DNA of 8,921 bases, from positions 1 through 8,921 of the forward strand of contig DASRMP010000087.1 in assembly GCA_035647855.1 (NCBI GenBank). Direction: 5' to 3'. The stretch is from JAAZBW01 sp035647855. GTDB taxonomy: Bacteria; Actinomycetota; Actinomycetes; Actinomycetales; Actinomycetaceae. This document shows, in pieces, positions 4,587-8,921 of the stretch. Position 1 is the stretch's first letter; each line of letters begins with the position of its first letter. A model generated the notes under the pieces. The model was not told the origin of the DNA, ran no database searches, and saw only the letters and a program-made list of their open reading frames with translations. The position numbers and the translations under genes are program-made.

Positions 4587-5852
4587 CTACCCGGAACGCT
4601 CGGCGTCCTCGCCGGAACGCTCGGCGGCCTCGCCAGCACCCTCTGCCGCCGCTTTCAGCGCCCACGCAAACGGTGGGCGCGATGGGAGTCCCCCGATCAG
4701 ACACGCCTGCAGTGCGTGGTAGATGTCCGGCTTGCCGGACCACGTGCCCGACACAGGCGAATTGTCCGGAGTCAGCTCGTGCCGCCACGCGCCGGGGCAC
4801 TCGATCAGGTAGCGATCGGCGAAGTCCCAGTACCGGGCGATGTCGCTCTCCAGTTGGGCGGCTCGGTCGCCGTCGGCGGACTCGCGGAGCACCGCTGCCG
4901 CGCCGATCGCCTCGCACAACACCCAGTGCATTCGGTTGCTGACCACGGGGGCTCCATCGAAACCAGTGGTGTACACAAAACCAGGAGCGCCATCGGGCGC
5001 CCAAGCGTCCGCGACGGCCCGGTCATACATCTTCTGTGGCAGTTCCCTGAGCGTGGACGGGACCGCATGGCCGCGATGCTCAAGCTCCGCCGCCAGATGC
5101 ACCATGAGCCGCGCCCACTCGAACGAGTGACCGGGCGTCGCGCCGTACGGCCGGAACGGGTCGGCCGATTGTTCGCGGTTGTAGTTGAGTTGCGGGCGCC
5201 ATTCGGCGTCGTAGTGCTCGGGGAGGCGCAGCCCGTGCGTCGAGAACTCACCGGCCATCCGCTCGGTGATCCTCAGCGCCCGCCGGAGCCACAGGTCGTC
5301 TCCCGTGGCGGCGGCCGCGGCCAGGAAAGCTTCCACGGTGTGCATGTTCGCGTTCGCCCCACGGTACGGGTCGACGACGTCGCCCTCCCGGCTGACCGCA
5401 TCGACCACCATTCCGAACTCCTTGTCCCACCAGAGTTCCTCGGTGACGGCGAGGGCGTCGGACAGAAGGTCGGCGGCGCGGGACGCACCGACTGCTATCC
5501 CGGAGGAGGCGGCAAGGATGACGAACGAGTGGTCGTAGGAGACCTTCGGCCCCTCCACCGGCTCGCCCTCGAGCGTCACGGCCGAGAACCAGCCCGGATG
5601 GTCCGGATCGCGGAGCCCGGTGGCGAGCGCGGCGATGCCGTGCGCGGCGAGGTGCCGGCAGCCCGGTATACCCAGCAGGTGCCCCATCGCGAAGGCATGG
5701 GTCATGCGCCCGGTGATCCAAAGCATGACCGGCCGCGACGGGTCCACGGAACCGTCGTCGTCGAGCCAGCCGAAGCCGTGGCGGACGGCGGACGGCCGGG
5801 CAAAATCGAGGAGGGCACGGGCTTCGCGGGGCCTGGTCAGCGTCGGCGTCAT
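4587..5852 (-). CDS. AGE-family sugar epimerase/isomerase (YihS or mannose-isomerase type)
   Basis: A 421-aa cytoplasmic (alpha/alpha)6-barrel enzyme of the N-acylglucosamine 2-epimerase superfamily, which interconverts aldoses and ketoses such as mannose/fructose or sulfoquinovose/sulfofructose. Signatures are LWITGRMTHAFAMGHLLG (44-61), NANMHTVEAFL (167-177), YNREQSADPFRPYGATPGH (224-242), FVYTTGFDG (292-300) and GKPDIYHALQA (373-383). W45, R49, N167, H171, H242 and H379 match in order and spacing the active-site positions I recall for E. coli YihS, including the paired catalytic histidines. The start at 5852 was chosen because homologous sequence begins there and upstream frame residues are low-complexity; no Shine-Dalgarno is seen, but TACGCT lies 6 nt upstream, suggesting a leaderless message. 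The tail (about 400-421) is an Ala/Glu/Arg/Ser/Gly extension made of a 21-bp repeat. It is divergent from an MFS permease. The family is certain; the substrate is not. Confidence 0.94.
   Translation of the reverse strand: MTPTLTRPREARALLDFARPSAVRHGFGWLDDDGSVDPSRPVMLWITGRMTHAFAMGHLLGIPGCRHLAAHGIAALATGLRDPDHPGWFSAVTLEGEPVEGPKVSYDHSFVILAASSGIAVGASRAADLLSDALAVTEELWWDKEFGMVVDAVSREGDVVDPYRGANANMHTVEAFLAAAAATGDDLWLRRALRITERMAGEFSTHGLRLPEHYDAEWRPQLNYNREQSADPFRPYGATPGHSFEWARLMVHLAAELEHRGHAVPSTLRELPQKMYDRAVADAWAPDGAPGFVYTTGFDGAPVVSNRMHWVLCEAIGAAAVLRESADGDRAAQLESDIARYWDFADRYLIECPGAWRHELTPDNSPVSGTWSGKPDIYHALQACLIGGLPSRPPFAWALKAAAEGAGEAAERSGEDAERSG
4591..4632. repeat. 21-bp tandem duplication at the 3' end of the epimerase gene
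   Basis: Copies 4591-4611 and 4612-4632 differ at one base (tcctcg versus gcctcg near the end). On the minus strand they encode the tail repeat AERSGE(A/D), directly before the stop codon. The core fold ends near ALQACLIGGLPSRP, so the repeat is in a dispensable extension. Confidence 0.85.
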
Positions 5853-5858
5853 GGGGGC

Positions 5859-5864
5859 AGCGTA
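5859..5864 (-). promoter_or_regulatory. candidate -10 of a leaderless promoter for the epimerase gene
   Basis: Read on the minus strand, TACGCT (5864 to 5859) fits TANNNT and ends 6 nt before the ATG at 5852-5850, so transcription could start at the A of the start codon. No Shine-Dalgarno is present, consistent with this. No good -35 box was found. A GC-rich dyad abuts it upstream (5867-5888). Confidence 0.45.
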
Positions 5865-5866
5865 CG

Positions 5867-5888
5867 GGAGCGCGCCGCCGCGCGCTCC
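5867..5888. promoter_or_regulatory. inverted repeat in the divergent promoter region (possible operator)
   Basis: ggagcgcg (5867-5874) and cgcgctcc (5881-5888) are perfect reverse complements with a 6-nt centre whose outer C/G also pair. It lies between the divergent epimerase and MFS genes, three bases upstream of the candidate epimerase -10, where a repressor would block polymerase. A second small palindrome, ttcgcgaa (5911-5918), touches the candidate MFS -10. No regulator gene is seen in the window, and GC-rich dyads are common by chance here. Confidence 0.35.
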
Positions 5889-5918
5889 ACGCCAGACCCC
5901 CTTCCGGGCGTTCGCGAA

Positions 5919-5924
5919 TATCCT
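5919..5924 (+). promoter_or_regulatory. candidate -10 for the divergent MFS permease
   Basis: TATCCT (5919-5924) fits TANNNT and would give a start near 5931 and a leader of about 50 nt before the GTG at 5983. A convincing -35 was not found. The 8-bp palindrome ttcgcgaa ends at the base before it. Confidence 0.4.
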
Positions 5925-5982
5925 GGCGCTACGCCGCGCGGACCTGCGAGCTCGGCCGAACGCAGCTTCAGAAGGGGAAACG

Positions 5983-7419
5983 GTGAACCAACCGGAAACG
6001 TCGGCGTCAGACTCCACCGCCACCCCTTTCACTCCGCCCGGCCCGCTCACCCCGTCCACCCCGCTCACCCCGCCGGCCCCGCTCGGCGCGCGCACGTGGT
6101 GGACGATCGTCGTCGTGGGCCTGGTCGGCCAGATCGCCTGGACGATCGAGAACATGTACCTGAACCTGTTCGTCTACGAACGGATCTCGCCCGATCCCGC
6201 CGTCATCGCCGCGATGGTGGGCGTCTCCGCCGTCGCCGCCACGATTGCGACCTTGCTGGTCGGCGCGTGGTCGGACCGGGTGGGCCGGCGCCGCCTGTTC
6301 GTGGCGATCGGCTACATGATCTGGGGCGCGCTCACCGCGGCCTTCGGCCTGTTCGGGAACCACGGCGAGGACGCCGCCACATTCGCGGGAGCAACCGCCG
6401 CCGGAACCGCCACAATCGTCACGGCCGGCATCATCGCCCTCGACGCCGTGTTGACGCTGTTCGGCTCCGGCGCGAACGACGCGGCCTTCAACGCCTGGGT
6501 CACCGATTCCACCGTTCCCGCCAACCGCGGCCGCGTCGACGGCGTGCTCTCGGTGTTCCCGCTCGTCTCCATGCTCCTGGTGTTCGGGATCCTGGACCCG
6601 CTAACGCGGGCGGGGAACTGGCAGCTGTTCTTCCTGATCGTCGGGGCGATCACGTCGCTCGCCGGCGTGGCGGCGTGGTTTCTGATGGAGGACCGCGCCA
6701 TCCCCAGACGGACCATGCCGGCGGTGCGCGCCGTCCTCGGCGAGTTCCGGCTCGCGGCCATCCGCGCCAACCCGGTGTTGTACGTGACGCTCGCGATCAT
6801 GGCGGCCGTCGGTATCGCCACGCAGGTGTTCATGCCGTACCTGATCATCTACGTGCAGAACTACCTGCGGATCGACTACGCACTCGTGCTGGGGATCGTG
6901 GTGGTGGCCGGCGCGATCCTCACGGTGCTCGGCGGGCGGGTGATGGACCGCGTGGGCAAGGATGCGTTCCTGCTGCCGGTGGTGGCGGTGTTTGCCGCGG
7001 GACTGATCGGGTTCTGGCCCGCCCGCGAGCTGGTGCCCGTGATCCTCGTGGGAATCCTCGCGATGTCCGGGATGCTGTCCGCGAACGCCGCCGTGGCGGC
7101 GATGGTCCGGGACGCGACGCCGCTGGACCGCGCCGGCGCCATCCAGGGCCTGCGCATCATCGCGATGGTGCTCATTCCGATGGTGATCGGCCCGTCGATC
7201 GGGGCGGCCGTCATCTCGGGCGCGGGCCAGACGTATGTGGATCTCGGAGTCGTGAAGCCGGTTCCCGGCCCGGAGATCTTCCCGGTGGCGGCGGCGATCC
7301 TGGTGCTGACGGTGCCAGCGCTGTGGATGCTGCGGCGCCACGCCCTGCGGCGCCACGCCCTCCAAGGCCGGCCGCCGGCAGCTACGGCACCCGGGGCGCC
7401 CCGAGTTCGTCGTCGATGA
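5983..7419 (+). CDS. MFS permease, 12 transmembrane helices (probable sugar transporter)
   Basis: A 478-aa inner-membrane major facilitator superfamily transporter. After a Thr/Pro-rich cytoplasmic N-terminus (1-38), hydrophobic helices occur at about 40-62, 76-98, 106-125, 145-168, 188-207, 213-234, 265-290, 298-318, 328-346, 350-372, 388-412 and 432-450. The loop after helix 2 has the MFS motif A as GAWSDRVGRRRLF (94-106), and its second-half counterpart is GGRVMDRVGKD (317-327). WTIENMYLNLFVY (53-65) resembles a subgroup of uncharacterised MFS proteins. The GTG at 5983 has GAAGGGGA (5971-5978) before it; frames further upstream overlap the antisense epimerase gene. The basic tail contains LRRHALRRHAL, a 15-bp duplication (7330-7359). 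Divergence from a sugar isomerase suggests uptake of that enzyme's substrate or precursor; this is inference. The stop lies 38 bp inside the 3' end of the convergent gene. Confidence 0.93.
   Translation: MNQPETSASDSTATPFTPPGPLTPSTPLTPPAPLGARTWWTIVVVGLVGQIAWTIENMYLNLFVYERISPDPAVIAAMVGVSAVAATIATLLVGAWSDRVGRRRLFVAIGYMIWGALTAAFGLFGNHGEDAATFAGATAAGTATIVTAGIIALDAVLTLFGSGANDAAFNAWVTDSTVPANRGRVDGVLSVFPLVSMLLVFGILDPLTRAGNWQLFFLIVGAITSLAGVAAWFLMEDRAIPRRTMPAVRAVLGEFRLAAIRANPVLYVTLAIMAAVGIATQVFMPYLIIYVQNYLRIDYALVLGIVVVAGAILTVLGGRVMDRVGKDAFLLPVVAVFAAGLIGFWPARELVPVILVGILAMSGMLSANAAVAAMVRDATPLDRAGAIQGLRIIAMVLIPMVIGPSIGAAVISGAGQTYVDLGVVKPVPGPEIFPVAAAILVLTVPALWMLRRHALRRHALQGRPPAATAPGAPRVRRR
6042..6072. repeat. 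18-bp-period direct repeat in the MFS N-terminal coding region
   Basis: cccgctcaccccg occurs at 6042-6054 and 6060-6072, period 18 bp, encoding the PLTP...PLTP segment of the disordered N-terminus. It is a short in-frame duplication in a non-membrane part of the protein. Confidence 0.6.
7330..7359. repeat. 15-bp perfect tandem duplication in the MFS C-terminal coding region
   Basis: ctgcggcgccacgcc is present twice without interruption (7330-7344, 7345-7359), encoding LRRHA twice just after the last helix. It adds positive charge to the cytoplasmic tail and preserves frame. Confidence 0.85.
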
Positions 7420-8740
7420 CGGGGCCACTCACCACGATCACACCCACGATCGCGAGCACGATCCCGGACGCGGACAGCGCCAGCAGCGGCACGTGCCACG
7501 TGCCGAACACGTCGAGGGTCACGCCCACGAGGAACGGTCCCGCCGCGGCGAGCAGATAGCCCGTCGACTGCACGAACGCACTCACCTCCATCGTCACGCG
7601 GTGGTCGCGGGTGCGGACCGTGATGAGCGCTATCGCCGTCGGGAAAGCGGCGGAGGAGATGCCGAGGAGGACCACCCAGAGCCAGGGGAGCGTCGTCGGA
7701 AAGCAGAGGATGCCGAGGAATCCGAGGAACGACGACAATCCCAGCGTCACCACCACCGGCCGCAGATCCCTCACCCGGCCCACGATGAGCGGCATGACGA
7801 GGCCCGTGGGGATGCCGAACGCGAGCAGGATCGCGAGCATGAGGGCGGAGCTGGTGGCGTCGAGGCCGCCGTCGCGGTACGCCTGGGTCAGCCATCCGAA
7901 GGACACGTACGCGTGCATCGACTGCGTCCCGAAAAAAATCGCGAGCGCCACCGCCGTGCGCGAGCGGAGGAAGTCCGTCATCCGCCGCGGGTTTTTCCTC
8001 GACGACGACGCCGCCGGCGACACCGGCACCGGCACCGGCACCGGCTCGGCCCTGCGACCGTTGCGCCGCTCCCGGACAACGACCGCGAACCACGGAATCA
8101 GGGCGAGGACCGCCGTCCCGCCCCAGATGCCCAACGCCGCGCGCCACCCACCCGGCAGCGTGACGAGCCAGCCGGTAAGGAGTGCGGGGAGCGTCGCGCC
8201 GATTGCCATCGCCACCGTGTAGACGGAGGTCATGCGGGCGGTGTGCAGCCCGAAGTTTGCCTTGATGAACGGCGGCACCAGCACGTTTCCGACGGCCATC
8301 CCGGTTATCACCAGGGAGGTCAGGGCGAGGAAGCCGGCCGCCTCCACCGCGAACACGCGGCCCAGCAGACCGACTCCCACGATTCCGAGCGCCAGCGTGA
8401 GTGCCCGGCTGAGGCCCAGGCGGGCGCCGATCGTCGCGGCGAACGCCCCGACGATCGCGAAGCCGAGACCCGGCAAGGCGGTGAGGAGCCCGGCAATCGT
8501 GTCGCTGAGGCCGAGGTCCTGCTTCAGTTCCGAGAGCACCGGACCGATTGACGTGGCGCCGGGCCGCAGGTTCACCGCCATCACAACGAGCGCCACCACG
8601 AGCAGCGCGTTGCCGCTGCGCCACACGTTCGTGGCGCGCGACTGCTTCGCCGCCCGCCCGCCGTCTCCGCTGCGCCCGCCGTCTCCGCTGCGCCCGCCGT
8701 CTCCGCTGTGTGACTCGTGCGGGCGGGGATTCGGGGCCAT
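7382..8740 (-). CDS. CynX/NimT-family MFS transporter
   Basis: A 452-aa inner-membrane MFS transporter of the CynX/NimT group (cyanate transporter and nitroimidazole-resistance relatives; most members have unknown substrates). Hallmarks are VNLRPGATSIGPVL at the end of helix 1 (56-69), GLSDTIAGLLTALPGLGF (77-94), GMAVGNVLVPPFIK (147-160) and MTSVYTVAMAIGATLPALLTG (170-190). The two six-helix halves are joined by a cytoplasmic loop (about 222-258) with a PVPVPVPV run from a (caccgg)4 repeat. The second half carries a QSTGYLLAAAGPF helix (391-403). The ATG at 8740 precedes an N-terminal triplet of SGDGGR encoded by an 18-bp repeat; TAGCAT lies 7 nt upstream, suggesting a leaderless transcript. 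A start after the repeat is possible. It ends inside the convergent MFS gene. The family is secure; substrate and direction of transport are unknown. Confidence 0.95.
   Translation of the reverse strand: MAPNPRPHESHSGDGGRSGDGGRSGDGGRAAKQSRATNVWRSGNALLVVALVVMAVNLRPGATSIGPVLSELKQDLGLSDTIAGLLTALPGLGFAIVGAFAATIGARLGLSRALTLALGIVGVGLLGRVFAVEAAGFLALTSLVITGMAVGNVLVPPFIKANFGLHTARMTSVYTVAMAIGATLPALLTGWLVTLPGGWRAALGIWGGTAVLALIPWFAVVVRERRNGRRAEPVPVPVPVSPAASSSRKNPRRMTDFLRSRTAVALAIFFGTQSMHAYVSFGWLTQAYRDGGLDATSSALMLAILLAFGIPTGLVMPLIVGRVRDLRPVVVTLGLSSFLGFLGILCFPTTLPWLWVVLLGISSAAFPTAIALITVRTRDHRVTMEVSAFVQSTGYLLAAAGPFLVGVTLDVFGTWHVPLLALSASGIVLAIVGVIVVSGPVIDDELGAPRVP
8021..8044. repeat. hexanucleotide repeat (caccgg)4 in the CynX-like gene
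   Basis: Four perfect copies of caccgg at 8021-8044 encode, on the minus strand, the Pro-Val run in the loop between the two transporter halves. Six-base steps keep the frame, so copy-number change would alter loop length only. Confidence 0.9.
8656..8709. repeat. 18-bp tandem repeat, three copies, in the CynX-like N-terminus
   Basis: gcccgccgtctccgctgc repeats at 8656-8673, 8674-8691 and 8692-8709 (the last base of the third copy differs), encoding SGDGGR three times on the minus strand. The copies are otherwise identical, which points to recent expansion. The stretch precedes the first membrane helix and has no expected structural role. Confidence 0.9.
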
Positions 8741-8747
8741 GAGGGCG

Positions 8748-8753
8748 ATGCTA
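8748..8753 (-). promoter_or_regulatory. candidate -10 of a leaderless promoter for the CynX-like gene
   Basis: On the minus strand TAGCAT (8753 to 8748) fits TANNNT and ends 7 nt before the ATG at 8740-8738. There is no Shine-Dalgarno in the 7 nt between. This mirrors the arrangement at the epimerase gene. Confidence 0.45.
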
Positions 8754-8822
8754 TGCGGTGCGGCGCGCGCCGACCAGCCGCCAGAGAGCGACGGACCCGC
8801 CCGCAGCGGGGAGAATAGAGCC

Positions 8823-8921
8823 ATGAGCCGCATCACTCCGTGGGGTCGTGAAATCCGCGCCGCCGTCGAGGCGCACCGCGCCGCGCCGGGCAGCACGCCC
8901 GCGCCCATCCCCCTGCCCGAG
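8823..8921 (+). CDS. 5' end of an unrecognised gene (3' end outside window)
   Basis: An ATG at 8823 follows a purine-rich GGGGAGA (8808-8814, 8-nt spacing) and opens a frame that runs to the window edge without a stop. The 33 visible residues begin MSRITPWGREIRAAVEAHR and continue into an Ala/Pro-rich stretch. I do not recognise a family from so little. It is divergent from the CynX-like gene, with 82 bp between the two starts, so the two may share a control region. There is no competing real gene on the other strand here, because the CynX-like protein clearly starts at 8740. Confidence 0.5.
   Translation, partial: MSRITPWGREIRAAVEAHRAAPGSTPAPIPLPE

Noticed and set aside
3817..4722. A 301-codon rightward open frame through the gene-free region
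   Set aside because: The translation is Ser/Pro/Arg-rich with repeated RAPWFRRCD-type segments generated by the DNA repeats. It has no ribosome site, lies in the hairpin arms and runs into the epimerase gene on the other strand.
4450..5004. A leftward frame with PAEPWRTIVTR repeats overlapping the epimerase 3' part
   Set aside because: It is out of frame with a clear enzyme gene on the same strand, and the peptide repeat is a by-product of the 51-bp DNA period.
5853..6155. An N-terminal extension of the epimerase up to 6155
   Set aside because: The extra residues are low-complexity, overlap the start of the divergent permease and its promoter region, and have no counterpart in the enzyme family as I know it.
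4716..7559. A very long rightward open frame (over 900 codons) across the epimerase and the permease
   Set aside because: It is antisense to the epimerase and out of frame with the permease. The Arg/Gly/His-rich translation is typical of a shadow frame in high-GC DNA.

Overview
The window looks like a chromosomal segment of a high-GC actinobacterium. Support for this is strong G/C at third codon positions, GTG starts, a long-form Lhr helicase C-terminus, a CynX/NimT-type exporter, and two genes whose start codons lie 6-7 nt after a TANNNT -10 hexamer, the layout of leaderless actinobacterial transcripts. I cannot name a genus from the sequence alone.

Layout. 1-1791 (+) is the 3' part of an lhr helicase gene whose 5' end lies outside the window. 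1855-3457 (+) holds a compact three-gene cassette. Two 86-aa two-helix membrane proteins (DUF2892/YgaP-like, clearly paralogous) flank a 305-aa relative of methylthioribose kinase (MtnK). That protein lacks the kinase N-lobe and has altered active-site motifs. A 16-bp tandem repeat sits immediately before the second small gene. 3458-4586 has no credible gene. It is packed with hairpins, short tandem duplications, a 40-bp perfect palindrome and a regularly spaced 17-bp repeat family. 4587-5852 (-) encodes an AGE-family sugar epimerase/isomerase (YihS or mannose-isomerase type). 5983-7419 (+) encodes a 12-helix MFS permease, divergent from it across a 130-bp promoter region. 7382-8740 (-) encodes a second, CynX/NimT-type MFS transporter that overlaps the first one tail to tail by 38 bp. 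From 8823 to the right edge the first 33 codons of an unrecognised gene are visible.

How the genes may work together. The divergent isomerase and permease fit a small sugar-uptake-and-isomerisation module; the substrate is not determined here. The MtnK-like protein between two membrane-protein paralogues is the least explained protein-coding unit. Its missing N-lobe and changed metal/substrate motifs make ordinary methylthioribose phosphorylation unlikely. The gene-free 1.1 kb lies between the 3' ends of two convergent units, so it may act as a termination/insulation zone, be a repeat-element landing site, or encode a structured RNA. Short tandem duplications of many unit lengths (6, 15, 16, 18, 21, 43 and 51 bp) occur across the window, inside and outside genes.
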